64,000 nucleotides of DNA from Kytococcus aerolatus (GCF_900187395.1 NZ_FYEZ01000004.1:23868-87867); one strand, 5' to 3'; shown: positions 1 through 9,286, numbered from the stretch's first letter. Notes: generated from the sequence alone by a model not told the origin. Made by a program: numbers and translations.

Positions 1-219
1 ATCCTGGAAGCGCGGCACCTGCTCATGGTGGTCGCGGGCGAGCACAAGGCCGAGGCCGTGGCCCAGTTCGTCGAGGGCCCGGTCAGCGCCCGCTGCCCGG
101 CCAGCGCGCTGCAGCTGCACCCGCGGGTGACCGTCTGCCTCGACGAGGCCGCTGCCTCCCGCCTCGAGCTGGGCGACTACTACCGCGAGGTGCGGGCTGC
201 CGGCCCCACGGCTGACTGA
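1..219 (+). CDS. nagB: Glucosamine-6-phosphate deaminase, 3' end only
   Basis: The reading frame is open from the first base and stops at 217-219, leaving the last 72 residues of a protein whose start lies outside the window. The visible part resembles the C-terminal region of NagB, which converts glucosamine 6-phosphate to fructose 6-phosphate and ammonia in amino-sugar catabolism. The family-typical pattern is a GEHKAEAV segment, then [18 protein letters not shown], then a short Asp-Glu-Ala-Ala-Ala segment. The active-site motifs are upstream and cannot be checked. The gene converges with lpdA. The identification rests on tail similarity only. Confidence 0.72.
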   Translation: MLEARHLLMVVAGEHKAEAVAQFVEGPVSARCPASALQLHPRVTVCLDEAAASRLELGDYYREVRAAGPTAD

Positions 220-303
220 CGTCCCCTCGCGTCAGCCCCTCGCGCGGCGCAGCGCCCCGGTCACCGCAGGGTGGCCGGGGCGCTGCGTCGTGCAGCGGGC
301 TGC

Positions 304-1698
304 TCAGAGGTTGATCATGTGCCCCTCGATGCCGTGCATGGCCTCCTTGAGGGCCTCGCTGAGCGTCGGGTGGGCGAAGACCACGCGGGACATCTCGGCG
401 GCGGTGAGATCCCAGGTGGCGGCGGTGACCGCGGCCGGGAGCAGCTCGGTGACGTGCGGGCCGATCATGTGCACGCCGAGGATCTCGTCGTGCTCGGCAT
501 CGGCCACGACCTTCACGAAGCCGGTCGCAGCGCCCAGGCCCATGGCCTTGCCGTTGGCGGTGAACGGGAACTTCGCCGTCTTCACCTCGTGGCCGGCGTC
601 CTTGGCCTGCGCCTCGGAGAGACCCATCGAGCCGATCTGCGGGTGGCAGTAGGTGGCGCGCGGGATGTTCTGGAAGTCGATGGTCTGGGTCTCGGCGCCG
701 GCGATCGTCTCGGCGGCGACGACGCCCATGGCCTCGGCCACGTGGGCGAGCATCATCTTGCCGGTGACGTCACCGATGGCGTAGACGTGCTCGACATTCG
801 TGCGGCCGTACTCGTCGACGGCGATGGCGCCGCGCTCGGTGGTCTCGACGTCGAGCTCCTCCAGGCCGTAGCCCTCCAGGCGGGGGGCGAAGCCGATGGC
901 CGAGAGGAGGCGGTCGGCCTCGAGCACCTGCTCCTCGCCCTTCTGGGAGACGGTGACCTTCACGCCCTCACCGGTGTCCTCCACGGACTCGACCTTGGTG
1001 GAGGTCATGACCTTCACACCGAGCTTCTTGTAGGCCTTGGCGAGCTCCTTGGAGATCTCCTCGTCCTCCGCCGGGACCATGCGGTCGGCGAACTCGACGA
1101 TGGTGACGTCCACGCCGAAGTTGCTCAGCACGTAGGCAAACTCCACGCCGATGGCGCCCGAGCCGGCGATGATGATCGACTCCGGCAGGTCGGCGTCGAG
1201 GATCTGCTCCTCGTAGGTCACGACGTTCTCGCTGACCTCGACACCCGGCAGCATGCGGGTGGTGGCGCCCACGGCGATGATCAGGTCGTCGTAGGTGAGC
1301 TCCTGGGTCTCGCCGTCGTTGAGCTCGACCGAGACCTTGCCGGGGGCGGTGATGGTGCCCCAGCCGTCCACCTCGGTGATCTTGTTCTTCTTCATGAGGA
1401 AGTGGACGCCCTTGACGATCCCCTCGGAGACCTTGCGGCTGCGCGCGTGGGTCGGGCCGAAGGACATCGTGGCGTCGCCCTCGATGCCGAAGGTCTTCTT
1501 CTCGTGGGTCAGGGTGTGGGCCAGCTCCGCGTTGTGCAGGAGGGCCTTGGAGGGGATGCAGCCGACGTTCAGGCAGACACCACCCCAGTACTTCTTCTCC
1601 ACCACGGCGACCTTCTTGCCGAGCTGGGCTGCGCGGATGGCGGCGACGTAGCCACCGGGGCCCGCGCCAAGGACAACGACGTCAAAGTGATCGGCCAT
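304..1698 (-). CDS. lpdA: Dihydrolipoyl dehydrogenase (E3)
   Basis: This 464-residue flavoprotein reoxidises dihydrolipoamide with NAD+ in the pyruvate and 2-oxoglutarate dehydrogenase complexes; it is cytoplasmic. It shows an N-terminal FAD-binding GAGPGG (residues 11-16), the redox-active disulfide GGVCLNVGC (Cys42 and Cys47), a second nucleotide-binding glycine motif near the middle ([17 protein letters not shown]), and a C-terminal HPTLSE segment carrying the family's catalytic His-Glu pair. Length is normal. The ATG at 1696-1698 lies 6 nt below a CATACT hexamer (1705-1710) with no ribosome binding site between, so the mRNA is probably leaderless. No partner E1 or E2 genes are adjacent. 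Confidence 0.96.
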   Translation of the reverse strand: MADHFDVVVLGAGPGGYVAAIRAAQLGKKVAVVEKKYWGGVCLNVGCIPSKALLHNAELAHTLTHEKKTFGIEGDATMSFGPTHARSRKVSEGIVKGVHFLMKKNKITEVDGWGTITAPGKVSVELNDGETQELTYDDLIIAVGATTRMLPGVEVSENVVTYEEQILDADLPESIIIAGSGAIGVEFAYVLSNFGVDVTIVEFADRMVPAEDEEISKELAKAYKKLGVKVMTSTKVESVEDTGEGVKVTVSQKGEEQVLEADRLLSAIGFAPRLEGYGLEELDVETTERGAIAVDEYGRTNVEHVYAIGDVTGKMMLAHVAEAMGVVAAETIAGAETQTIDFQNIPRATYCHPQIGSMGLSEAQAKDAGHEVKTAKFPFTANGKAMGLGAATGFVKVVADAEHDEILGVHMIGPHVTELLPAAVTAATWDLTAAEMSRVVFAHPTLSEALKEAMHGIEGHMINL

Positions 1699-1809
1699 GC
1701 GTCCAGTATGGCAACTCTCGGACGGCCCCGTGTCCACGGGAGGGGAGCTGGTGCGAGACTGGTCCCCCAAGTCCCCGGTGGGACACCGCCACTCGTCGCA
1801 GGAGTCGTC

Positions 1810-2133
1810 ATGGAGCGTCACGCACTGTCCGTCACCGCCGAGAACCACCCGGGCGTCCTGGTCAAGGTCTGCGGCCAGTTCTCCACCCGGTCCGCCAACA
1901 TCCAGTACCTGGCGGCCGCCCCCACCGACCAGCGGGGTCTCTCCCACATGACCATCGTGGTCCGCGCCGACCAGGCCATTGACGTGCAGGACCTCGTGGA
2001 GCACATGGAGAAGGTCCAGCACGTGACGGCCGTGGAGGTCATCGAGGACGTCGAGGGTGTGATCGCCGAGCTGGAGCCGATCAGCGAGCGCGCCCCGCGC
2101 ACCGTGGGCTCGCTGACGCAGCGGGCCTACTGA
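1810..2133 (+). CDS. Short ACT-domain protein, IlvH-like
   Basis: A 107-residue protein made of one ACT domain (about residues 3-75) plus a short basic tail. The opening [20 protein letters not shown] and the SHMTIVV strand resemble the N-terminal regulatory domain of the acetolactate synthase small subunit IlvH. However, it is only about two thirds of IlvH length and lacks the second domain, so I do not call it ilvH. ACT domains bind amino acids and regulate enzymes. Here it sits 7 nt before a chorismate-using synthase, and it could be that enzyme's amino-acid-responsive partner (inference). The ATG at 1810 is preceded by AGGAG at 1800-1804. Confidence 0.75.
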   Translation: MERHALSVTAENHPGVLVKVCGQFSTRSANIQYLAAAPTDQRGLSHMTIVVRADQAIDVQDLVEHMEKVQHVTAVEVIEDVEGVIAELEPISERAPRTVGSLTQRAY

Positions 2134-2140
2134 GCCACCT

Positions 2141-4036
2141 GTGGTCCTCCCCCCTGCGGCGGCCGTGCTCGACGCGCTCCTCGCCGCCGACGAGCCCTTC
2201 GCCCTCCTCCGCAGCGGGGAGGACCCGGACGTCGTCCGGGTCCTCTCAGGTGCGGTGCGGGACGTCGAGCGGTTGGCCGACATCCCGCGGCCCGCGGGCA
2301 CCCCGGTGCTGGCGATGGTCCCCTTCCGGCAGGTGGCCGAGCGGGGCTTCCCCGTCCACGACGACGGTGCCCCGCTCCGGGTGATCGAGGCGTCGCAGGA
2401 CGAGGCCTGGCCGCTGTCGCAGGTGCTGGCGGCCGTCGACGAGCTCGTCCCGCAGCCCCCCGCCGTGACCGGGGAGCGCCTCAGCATCTCGGACGCCGAG
2501 TACGGCGCCACCGTGGAGCGCGTCCTGCGCGAGGAGATCGGCCGGGGGGAGGGTGCCAACTTCGTGATCCGGCGCGACGTCGTCGCCGACGTCGACGCGA
2601 CCCCGGCCCGCGCTGCGTTGGCCTGGTTCGCCCGGCTGGCGCGCGAGGAGGTCGGTGCCCACTGGACCTTCGTCGTCCACACCCCGGGGCACACGCTGGT
2701 GGGGGGGTCCCCGGAGCGGCACGTCGAGGTCGCGGACGGGCGCGTGCGCATGAACCCCATCTCGGGCACCTTCCGGCACGCGGGGCACGACAGTCCGGAG
2801 CACCTCGCGGAGGAGTTCACCTCCTTCGTGCACGACACCAAGGAGACCGAGGAGCTCTTCATGGTGGTCGACGAGGAGATGAAGATGATGGCCCACGTCT
2901 GCTCCGACGGGGGCCGGATGACGGGCCCCCGGCTCAAGCAGATGGCCCACCTCACGCACACGGAGTACCTGCTCGACGGGTGCACTGACCTGGACGCGCG
3001 CGAGGTGCTCCGCGAGACCATGTTCGCCCCCACGGTGACGGGTTCACCGATCGAGAACGCCTGCCGCATCATCCGAGGTCACGAGCCTGACGGGAGGGGG
3101 TACTACTCCGGGGTGCTGGCGCTGTTCGAGCGGGACGCCCGGGGCCGGGAGCGCATGGACGCCCCCATCCTCATCCGCACCGCGCAGCTGCCCCACGACG
3201 GCACCGTGCGGGTGAGCGCCGGGGCCACCCTGGTGCGGTCCAGCGATCCGGCCTCGGAGGTGGCCGAGACCACGGCCAAGGCCGCCGGGATGCTGGCCGC
3301 CCTCGGGCTGCGGCCGGCCCGCCCCGCCGTGGCCGCGCCCCGGCTGGAGGAGTTGCCGGGTGTCGCCGAGGCCCTGGCGGCGCGCAACGACCGGCTCTCC
3401 CCGTTCTGGGTGACGCCGCAGGAGCCCCTGGCGGCCCCGGACCTTGCGGGGCGCAGCGTCCTGCTGGTGGATGCCGAGGACGCCTGGACGCAGATGCTCG
3501 CCCACCAGCTGCGCCACCTGGGCCTGGTTCCCGACGTCCGACGCTGGGAGGAGGTGCGGCCCGACGACGTGGTGGGCCTGGGGTCGGCGGACCTCGTGCT
3601 CTGCGGTCCCGGCCCGGGGGACCCGACGGAGGACTCCTCCCCGCGGATCACCCGGCTGCGGGAGCTGATCGCCGCCCGGTTGGCGGACGGGCGCCCCCTG
3701 GTCGCGGTCTGCCTGAGCCACCAGGTGCTGTGCACCTTGGCCGGGTTGGAGATCGTGCGCCTGGAGGATCCGCAGCAGGGCGTGCAGCTGACCGTCGACT
3801 GGTTCGGCGAGCTGGCCCGCATCGGCTTCTACAACACCTTCGTCGCCCGGGTCCCCGAGCCGGGAGGCACCACCATCGGGGAGCGCCCCCTCGAGGTGGC
3901 CCTCGACGCGGCGAGCGGCGCTGTCCGCGGCCTGCGCGGCCCCGGGGTGGCCTCCATCCAGGGGCACGCCGAGTCGGTGCTCTCGGCCGATGGGCTGCGC
4001 GTCCTGGAGGGCATGGTCCGGCACGCCCTGCGGTGA
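2141..4036 (+). CDS. PhzE-like fused anthranilate/aminodeoxyisochorismate synthase
   Basis: A 631-residue fusion of a TrpE-type chorismate-utilising domain (about residues 115-390) and a TrpG-type glutamine amidotransferase (about 435-625). The first half has the signatures [18 protein letters not shown] and [14 protein letters not shown]; the amidotransferase half has GPGPGDP, the nucleophile Cys524 in VAVCLSHQ and a terminal GHAES with the catalytic His and Glu. Length, fusion order and the segment [13 protein letters not shown] match PhzE, which makes 2-amino-2-deoxyisochorismate, rather than a separate TrpE/TrpG pair. An anthranilate synthase activity cannot be excluded by eye. The GTG start at 2141 is 7 nt after the ACT-domain gene, so the two are probably co-transcribed. 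No other phenazine genes are nearby. Confidence 0.85.
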   Translation: MVLPPAAAVLDALLAADEPFALLRSGEDPDVVRVLSGAVRDVERLADIPRPAGTPVLAMVPFRQVAERGFPVHDDGAPLRVIEASQDEAWPLSQVLAAVDELVPQPPAVTGERLSISDAEYGATVERVLREEIGRGEGANFVIRRDVVADVDATPARAALAWFARLAREEVGAHWTFVVHTPGHTLVGGSPERHVEVADGRVRMNPISGTFRHAGHDSPEHLAEEFTSFVHDTKETEELFMVVDEEMKMMAHVCSDGGRMTGPRLKQMAHLTHTEYLLDGCTDLDAREVLRETMFAPTVTGSPIENACRIIRGHEPDGRGYYSGVLALFERDARGRERMDAPILIRTAQLPHDGTVRVSAGATLVRSSDPASEVAETTAKAAGMLAALGLRPARPAVAAPRLEELPGVAEALAARNDRLSPFWVTPQEPLAAPDLAGRSVLLVDAEDAWTQMLAHQLRHLGLVPDVRRWEEVRPDDVVGLGSADLVLCGPGPGDPTEDSSPRITRLRELIAARLADGRPLVAVCLSHQVLCTLAGLEIVRLEDPQQGVQLTVDWFGELARIGFYNTFVARVPEPGGTTIGERPLEVALDAASGAVRGLRGPGVASIQGHAESVLSADGLRVLEGMVRHALR

Positions 4037-4050
4037 CCCCGGGGTGCGGG

Positions 4051-4659
4051 TCAGCGGTGGGCGCGATCCCGGAGCCGGCTCAGGACGAACCAGAGGAGGG
4101 CCAGCAGGAGGCAGACCAGGACGACCTTGCTGATGATCCCGACGACTCCCTCGACGGCGTGCCAGTTGGCGCCCAGGGAGTAGCCGGCGGCCACGAGGAC
4201 CGCGTTCCACACGGCGGAGCCGACGAGCGTGTACAGGAAGAACGTGCCGAAGGGCATCTCCGAGGTGCCGGCGGGGACCGACACCAGGCTGCGGATCCCG
4301 GGGATGCACCGGCCGGTCAGGACGGCGACCTTGCCGTGGCGGTCGAACCAGGCGTGGGCCCTGTCGCCGTCGGTCTCCTCCACCAGGGGGAGCGCCGCCA
4401 TCCAGCGCACGGTGCGCTCCCGGCCGAATGCGCGGGCCACGGCGTAGAGCAGCACGGCGCCGGCCACCGAGCCGAAGGTCGTCCACCCCAGCGCCTCCAC
4501 CCAGGTCATCGAGCCCTGCGCGATGGTGAAGCCCGCCATGGGCAGCACGAGCTCGGAGGGGATGGGCGGGAAGACCGTCTCGAGCATCATGAGCATCGCC
4601 AGACCGGGCCCGCCGAGCGTCTCCACGATGTGCGTGATCCAGTCGCTGAGGTTCGTCAT
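4051..4659 (-). CDS. DedA-family membrane protein
   Basis: A 202-residue integral membrane protein of the DedA/VTT family, implicated in lipid-carrier flipping and membrane homeostasis. The family features are visible: an amphipathic N-terminus, the FPPIPSELVLPMAG segment near residue 30, the conserved basic GRCIPGIRSLVSVPAG segment in the middle and several hydrophobic helices. The ATG at 4657-4659 is chosen because TACGCT (4667-4672 on the complement) and a GGAG lie just upstream, so it may be leaderless or near-leaderless. It ends 15 nt from the convergent PhzE-like gene. Substrate is unknown. Confidence 0.9.
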   Translation of the reverse strand: MTNLSDWITHIVETLGGPGLAMLMMLETVFPPIPSELVLPMAGFTIAQGSMTWVEALGWTTFGSVAGAVLLYAVARAFGRERTVRWMAALPLVEETDGDRAHAWFDRHGKVAVLTGRCIPGIRSLVSVPAGTSEMPFGTFFLYTLVGSAVWNAVLVAAGYSLGANWHAVEGVVGIISKVVLVCLLLALLWFVLSRLRDRAHR

Positions 4660-4735
4660 GCTCCTGAGCGTAGAGCGGCGAACACCCCCGGAAATGCCAC
4701 AAGCCGCCCGATCCGTGGATCGTGCGGCTTCGCTG

Positions 4736-4808
4736 TGGCCAGAGGCGGGGTCGAACCGCCGACCTTTCGATTTTCAGTCGAACGCTCTACCAACTGAGCT
4801 ATCTGGCC
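4736..4808 (-). tRNA. tRNA-Phe (GAA)
   Basis: A 73-nt cloverleaf with acceptor pairs GGCCAGA/TCTGGCC, discriminator A, a D-arm with GCTCAGTTGGTAGAGC, anticodon loop CTGAAAA (GAA) and a TTCGACC T-loop. CCA is not encoded. It is the last of three tRNAs in the order Glu, Asp, Phe as transcribed. Confidence 0.97.
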
Positions 4809-4838
4809 GGGGCGGCGGTCGATCGACCTTCGCTCCAG

Positions 4839-4912
4839 CGACCTCGACGGGACTCGAACCCGCGACCTCCGCCGTGACAGGGCGGCGCGCTAACCAACTG
4901 CGCCACGAGGCC
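4839..4912 (-). tRNA. tRNA-Asp (GTC)
   Basis: A 74-nt cloverleaf with acceptor GGCCTCG pairing CGAGGTC (one G-U), discriminator G as expected for Asp, anticodon loop CTGTCAC (GTC) and T-loop TTCGAGT. CCA is not encoded. It is the middle gene of the Glu-Asp-Phe cluster. Confidence 0.97.
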
Positions 4913-4989
4913 TTGCATCATCAGGTGGCCTGACGACTCGGAGAACCATACGGCATCCGATGGTCCACGCCAAATCGGCTCGGACCGAG

Positions 4990-5062
4990 CATCCCCAACG
5001 GGATTCGAACCCGCGTTACCGGCGTGAAAGGCCGGGGTCCTAGGCCGCTAGACGATGGGGAC
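4990..5062 (-). tRNA. tRNA-Glu (TTC)
   Basis: A 73-nt cloverleaf with acceptor GTCCCCA pairing TGGGGAT (G1-U72), discriminator G, anticodon stem CCGGC/GCCGG around CTTTCAC (TTC), and T-loop TTCGAAT. CCA is not encoded. It is first in the cluster. A TACACT hexamer at 5094-5099 on the complement is a plausible -10 for all three tRNAs. Confidence 0.96.
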
Positions 5063-5160
5063 CCGCCCCGCCGCTGGCGGCAGGACGACACACAGTGTAC
5101 GTGGCGGTGCGGCAGGACCGCCGGTGCTCCGGGTGGGCGCGGGCTCTGCATGATGGCCCC

Positions 5161-5652
5161 ATGAGCGATGCCGCCACGACCCCCCGTCCTCCCCTGCGCC
5201 AGGTCTCCGGCCCGGCGCTGGGCGCCGCCCAGCTGCACGCCCTGCTGCGTCTGCGCTGCGACGTGTTCGTCGTGGAGCAGGAGTGCCCCTACGCGGAGGT
5301 GGACGGCCGGGACCTGCTGCCCACCACCACCCACCTGTGGGTCGAGGACGAGGTCGGGGGTGTGGCCGCGACCCTCCGTCTCCTCGACGCGGACGGACCG
5401 GGCAGCCAGCTCGTGGTCGGCCGGGTCGTCACCGCCCCGGAGGCCCGCGGGAGGGGGTTGGCCGCTCGCCTGGTGGAGCAGGTCGTGGCCGAGCACGGCG
5501 GGGAGCGCTCGCTCTTCCTGGAGGCACAGTCCCACCTGGTGGGGTGGTACGCGCGCTTCGGCTTCGTCCGGGACGGAGAGGACTTCGACCTGGACGGCAT
5601 CCCGCACGCCCCGATGGTGCGCCCGGCGGGCCGCGTGGGTGCCGCGGACTGA
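5161..5652 (+). CDS. GNAT acetyltransferase, ElaA-like
   Basis: A 163-residue single-domain GNAT protein that should transfer an acetyl group from acetyl-CoA; the acceptor is unknown. The segment LRCDVFVVEQECPYAEVDGRD matches the ElaA subgroup, and APEARGRGLAARL is the acetyl-CoA pyrophosphate-binding motif (R/Q-x-x-G-x-G/A). WYARFGF is the typical C-terminal strand. I chose ATG 5161 over an upstream in-frame ATG because CATGAT (5149-5154) lies 6 nt before it, a pattern seen at many genes here. It is divergent from the tRNA cluster. Confidence 0.88.
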   Translation: MSDAATTPRPPLRQVSGPALGAAQLHALLRLRCDVFVVEQECPYAEVDGRDLLPTTTHLWVEDEVGGVAATLRLLDADGPGSQLVVGRVVTAPEARGRGLAARLVEQVVAEHGGERSLFLEAQSHLVGWYARFGFVRDGEDFDLDGIPHAPMVRPAGRVGAAD

Positions 5653-5728
5653 GGCATGCCCCACTGGCCACGCAGGGGTGTGCGGGGCAGGATGGGGAGG
5701 AACCGTCCAACGAGCAGAGGAGGCCATC

Positions 5729-6151
5729 ATGGCTGACCAGACCGACCACGGGCCCGCCCCGTACGTCGTCGACATCGAGAAGGCGACTCTGGAGAACGAG
5801 AACTTCCGCACCACCCTGTGGACCGGCGAGAACCTCCAGATGACCGTCATGACCATCCCGCCGGGCGGTGAGATCGGCCTGGAGATGCACGAGGACCACG
5901 ACCAGTTCGTGCGCATCGAGCAGGGACGGGCCACGGTCCAGATGGGGCCGGCCGAGGACGACCTGTCCTTCGAGGAGACCATCGAGGACGACTGGGTGGC
6001 CCTGGTGCCGGCCGGTCAGTGGCACAACTTCACCAACGTCGGTGACGAGCCGCTCAAGCTGTACTCCCTGTACGGCCCGCCGGACCACGTCAAGGGCACC
6101 GTCCACGCCACCAAGCAGGATGCGGACCAGGACCCCAACGAGCAGCACTGA
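5729..6151 (+). CDS. Cupin-domain protein
   Basis: A 140-residue one-domain cupin. The first cupin motif reads GGEIGLEMHEDHDQFVRIEQG, supplying the likely metal ligands His-x-x-His and Glu; the second reads VPAGQWHNFTN with the last His. Such small cupins include mannose-6-phosphate-isomerase-like sugar binders and dioxygenases, and nothing here narrows the substrate. ATG 5729 follows a strong AGAGGAGG site. It is transcribed alone and ends at a long inverted repeat. Confidence 0.88.
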   Translation: MADQTDHGPAPYVVDIEKATLENENFRTTLWTGENLQMTVMTIPPGGEIGLEMHEDHDQFVRIEQGRATVQMGPAEDDLSFEETIEDDWVALVPAGQWHNFTNVGDEPLKLYSLYGPPDHVKGTVHATKQDADQDPNEQH

Positions 6152-6157
6152 GGGCCG

Positions 6158-6215
6158 CCCACGCATGACGGCGGGCCACCACCCCTCGGGGTGGTGGCCC
6201 GCCGTCATGCGTGGG
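6158..6215. terminator. Bidirectional terminator, 28-bp perfect inverted repeat
   Basis: Arms 6158-6185 and 6188-6215 are perfect inverted repeats of 28 bp with only 2 nt between them. The repeat fills the gap between the convergent cupin and DUF4352 genes, so it can stop transcription from both sides. No U-tract follows, as is common in high-GC actinomycetes. Confidence 0.9.
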
Positions 6216-6216
6216 G

Positions 6217-6915
6217 TCAGTCGAGGGAGACGGTCACCTCGGCCGGGTCCCAGAAGCCCGGGCCCATCAGGGTGAGCCGGTCGGGGACGGCATCGGCGGG
6301 GATGTCGAAGACGATCGTGCCCTCGAGGGTGTTGCCGGGGTTGACGTCCTCCAGGAAGGAGTCGTTCCCGGGCACGTACAGGGCGGCCTCGCTGTCCGCG
6401 GAGTGCTGGCGTCCCTCGGCGTCCGTGAGCTTGTGCTCGGAGTCGTTGAACATCTGCGCCTCGTCGCCGGTGTTCGTCACCCGCAGCTCCACCAGGACGA
6501 ACTGGCCCTGTGGCTTCTGCCCGAAGGTGGCGTCGCCGATCTGCGGCACCCCCGGCTTCACGGACGTGACCGTGTAGCGGAAGTCCCCGGCCGCCGCCTC
6601 CTCGCCGATCTTGGGGGCGGAGGACTCGGCGGGCTCCTCGTCGCCAGCGGCTCCGCCCTCGGCCTCCGTGGTCTCCTGCTCCGGGCTGGCGCTGCTGGCG
6701 TCGCCCGGTGTCGCGGACGGGGCAGCCGTGTCCGGCACGTCCTGGCCGCCACCGAGCTGGGCGAGGGCCCCGATGCCGAGGAGGGCAAGCACCAGGGTGA
6801 GGAGCTTGTGGCGCATGAACCAGCTCCGCCGGCGCGGGCGCTCCGGTGCCGGGTCGGCCGGTGGCCCGGACCAGCTCTGCTCGGGCTGCGGGGGCGGGGA
6901 CTTCCTGCGCTTCAT
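6217..6915 (-). CDS. Membrane-anchored DUF4352 protein
   Basis: A 232-residue protein with a Pro- and Arg-rich cytoplasmic N-terminus, one transmembrane helix at about residues 38-55, a low-complexity acidic Ala/Ser/Glu/Pro linker to about residue 105, and a C-terminal DUF4352 domain with the characteristic GQFVLVELRVTNTGDEA strand pair. DUF4352 domains have an immunoglobulin-like fold and sit outside the membrane; their ligands are mostly unknown. ATG 6913-6915 follows AGGAGGAA. It is divergent from the histidine kinase, which could indicate a related signal, but no direct evidence links them. Confidence 0.82.
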   Translation of the reverse strand: MKRRKSPPPQPEQSWSGPPADPAPERPRRRSWFMRHKLLTLVLALLGIGALAQLGGGQDVPDTAAPSATPGDASSASPEQETTEAEGGAAGDEEPAESSAPKIGEEAAAGDFRYTVTSVKPGVPQIGDATFGQKPQGQFVLVELRVTNTGDEAQMFNDSEHKLTDAEGRQHSADSEAALYVPGNDSFLEDVNPGNTLEGTIVFDIPADAVPDRLTLMGPGFWDPAEVTVSLD

Positions 6916-7049
6916 CGTTCCTCCTGGGTCACGTGATCTGGTGGTCCCATGACACGTGGCGGCCGACCCCCGGGGCTTCCCCCGTCCGGCTGGAAGCGGC
7001 TGGCCGATCGAGGGAGGAGATCGTCGGTGGGGCTGTCTACGGTGTCGCC

Positions 7050-8348
7050 ATGACCGTGCGTACGACTGCCGCCCCGCTGAGCGGGTACCGGCAGTGGATC
7101 TGGTGGGCGGTGCTGGGCGTGCTGGTCGCCCTGTCGTGCGTGGCGGCCTTCTTCTCGCTGGGGCTGGCCTTCGAACGGGCGGGCGGTGACCTGGGAGCCC
7201 GGCAGCTCTGGCTGCTCCTGGGAGTCCCCGCCGCCGTGGCCCAGCCGCTGCTGCTCTGCTGGTCCCGTGCCCGGCCGGTGCTGGTCGGCTACCTGGTGGC
7301 CGTGCTCTCGCTGCTCTGGCCGCTCGGGTGGTTCGCACCCCTGGTGGCCTGGTCGACGGCCCTCGTCCACGCCCCGGACCCCGGTGCTGCGGAGCCCGCG
7401 GACGGGGAGGAGGCGGACCAGGGGGGAGATCTCTCGATCATCGGGCTGCTCGTGGCGGTCGGGGCCTGGTGGATCGTGTGGCGGGACGGGCGGCAGCCCA
7501 CCGACGAGGGCTCCCTGCTCAAGCTCGTCCTGCACGCGACCCAGTCAGAGGGTGCGGCGCCGGTCACCAGTGACCCGCTGCCGTGGTGGTTCGCCCTCCT
7601 CTTCACGGTCGTCCTGCTCACGGTCGTGGGCTCCGCCGCCATGGGCCTGCGCTCGCACCACGAGCGGGGTCTCGCCCAGGACCGGGCCCTCCGCGCCGAG
7701 GGGGAGCGCGACCGCACCCGTTCCGAGCTGGGTCGTCGGGCGGAGCGGGAGCTGGTCGCGCAGGAGGTGCACGACACCCTCGGGCACCATCTGTCGCTGC
7801 TCTCGGTGCACGCGGGAGCCCTGGAGCTGCAGGCCGAGGGGCGGGACGAGGAGGTCACTCAGCGGGCTGCGGTCGTCCGGGAGAACGCGCGGCGCGCGAT
7901 GGACGACCTCCGCTCGCTCGTGGGCGTGCTCCGCGCAGAACCCCCGGCGGGCGGGACGCCTCCGCTGGAGGAGATCACCCGGGTCGTCGACGAGGCCGTC
8001 GCCGGCGGGGACCGGCTGGTCGCCACGGTCTACCTCCACGATGCCGGGGAGGCCGACCCCGCCCTGTCCCGGGCAGTCCACCGCATCGTCCAGGAGCTCC
8101 TCACCAACGCCCGGAAGCACGCCCCCGGGGAAGTCGTCCGGCTGGAGCTGGTCGGCGGCCCGGGGCGCGGCGTCCGGGTGATGGCGCGCAACCGCGTGGT
8201 CGAACCCGCCCGGGAGCAGCCGGGGCTGGGCATCACGGGGATGCGGGAGCGGGCCGAGCTCCTGGGAGGTGCCCTGGAGGTGACGCGGACCGAGGGCGAG
8301 TTCGTGGTCGAGATCGGCCTCCCCTGGCCGGAGCGCTCCCCGGGCTGA
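7050..8348 (+). CDS. NarL-type sensor histidine kinase
   Basis: A 432-residue membrane kinase. The first 200 residues contain about five hydrophobic helices with an acidic extracellular or loop insertion near residue 110. A HisKA_3 dimerisation domain follows with the phosphoacceptor His in QEVHDTLGHHLSLLSVHAGA, then an HATPase domain with the N-box VQELLTNARKHAP and the G-box PGLGITGMRERAELLGG. It should phosphorylate the response regulator encoded 35 nt downstream. ATG 7050 is preceded by TACGGT (7038-7043) and no ribosome binding site, so probably leaderless. The ABC exporter downstream of the pair is a possible target. Confidence 0.93.
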   Translation: MTVRTTAAPLSGYRQWIWWAVLGVLVALSCVAAFFSLGLAFERAGGDLGARQLWLLLGVPAAVAQPLLLCWSRARPVLVGYLVAVLSLLWPLGWFAPLVAWSTALVHAPDPGAAEPADGEEADQGGDLSIIGLLVAVGAWWIVWRDGRQPTDEGSLLKLVLHATQSEGAAPVTSDPLPWWFALLFTVVLLTVVGSAAMGLRSHHERGLAQDRALRAEGERDRTRSELGRRAERELVAQEVHDTLGHHLSLLSVHAGALELQAEGRDEEVTQRAAVVRENARRAMDDLRSLVGVLRAEPPAGGTPPLEEITRVVDEAVAGGDRLVATVYLHDAGEADPALSRAVHRIVQELLTNARKHAPGEVVRLELVGGPGRGVRVMARNRVVEPAREQPGLGITGMRERAELLGGALEVTRTEGEFVVEIGLPWPERSPG

Positions 8349-8383
8349 GCGTGGCGGGGGCGGCGGTCCTTACCCTGTTCGCC

Positions 8384-9070
8384 ATGCCCAGCGCTCCGTC
8401 GCACCCTCCGCGGACCCGTGTCCTCGTCGTTGATGACGACCAGCTCCTCTGCGCCGGCCTCGCCGCCATTCTCCGCACCACCGACGACCTGGAGGTGGTC
8501 GCGGCCGTGCACGACGGGGACCAGGTGCTGGGCGCGGTGGACGCCCACCGCCCGGAGGTGGTCCTCCTCGACATCCGCATGCCCCGTCTCGACGGGATCT
8601 CCGTGGCTCGGCTGCTGGCGACCCGCCCCGGAGCGCCCCGGGTGGTGATGATGACCACCTTCGACAGCGAGGACACCGTGCTGCAGGCGCTGAGCGCCGG
8701 TGCGGTGGGCTTCCTCCTGAAGACCGCCGACCCGCGACACATCATCGACGCGGTCCGCTCCGCCGCGGTGGGTGACAGCCCTCTCTCCCCGGCGAGCGCC
8801 CGGTCGCTGGTGCGCCTGGTCGGGCCGGGGTCGCGCGCCGAGCTGCTGGCTGAGGCGGGGCGGCGCGCGGAGCTGCTCACGGAGCGTGAGCGAGGGGTGG
8901 CGGCGCGTGTGGGCAGGGGGCTGACGAACACCCAGATCGCCCGCGAGATGCACGTGGGCGAGGCCACGGTGAAGTCCCATCTCGCCGAGGTGCAGCGGAA
9001 GTGGGGGTGCGCGAACCGCACCCAGGTGGCCGTCCTGGCCGACCGGGCGGGCCTCACCCAGGAAGGGTGA
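8384..9070 (+). CDS. LuxR/NarL response regulator
   Basis: A 228-residue regulator. The receiver domain has the acidic VVDDDQ pocket, the phosphoacceptor Asp in VVLLDIRMPRLDG, a TTFD strand and the conserved Lys in GFLLKTADP. The C-terminal LuxR helix-turn-helix spans about residues 165-225 (LTERERGVAARVGRGLTN through VKSHLAEVQRKWG). It pairs with the preceding kinase. ATG 8384 lies 7 nt after TACCCT (8371-8376) with no Shine-Dalgarno, implying its own leaderless promoter in addition to read-through from the kinase gene. Confidence 0.94.
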   Translation: MPSAPSHPPRTRVLVVDDDQLLCAGLAAILRTTDDLEVVAAVHDGDQVLGAVDAHRPEVVLLDIRMPRLDGISVARLLATRPGAPRVVMMTTFDSEDTVLQALSAGAVGFLLKTADPRHIIDAVRSAAVGDSPLSPASARSLVRLVGPGSRAELLAEAGRRAELLTERERGVAARVGRGLTNTQIAREMHVGEATVKSHLAEVQRKWGCANRTQVAVLADRAGLTQEG

Positions 9071-9105
9071 GCTGCCCGGGGCGTCCGTCGCCGGACGGGA
9101 TCTGG

Positions 9106-9178
9106 TGGGCCCCGTGGGATTCGAACCCACAACCTACGGATTAAAAGTCCGCAGCTCTGACCGTTGAGCTAGAGGCCC
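9106..9178 (-). tRNA. tRNA-Lys (TTT)
   Basis: A 73-nt cloverleaf with acceptor GGGCCTC pairing GGGGCCC, discriminator A, D-arm GCTCAACGGTCAGAGC, anticodon loop CTTTTAA (TTT) and T-loop TTCGAAT. CCA is not encoded. TACCCT at 9195-9200 on the complement is a likely -10. Confidence 0.97.
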
Positions 9179-9286
9179 GGGATGCAGGGGCACAAGGGTA
9201 CGTGCCGCGCGGGTCTGGGCGAGGCGGCCACGGATGGGCCCGTGGGGGGAGACTCCCGGGCCCCGGGGACTCCTAGGGTGGCGCAC

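Noticed and set aside
271..1809. Long plus-strand open frame upstream of the ACT-domain gene
   Set aside because: It lies antisense to lpdA and its translation is low-complexity Gly/Val/Asp/His without any domain; the true gene starts at 1810.
5095..5160. Upstream in-frame start extending the GNAT protein
   Set aside because: The extra 22 residues overlap the tRNA promoter region and lack conservation; the downstream ATG has a promoter at leaderless distance.
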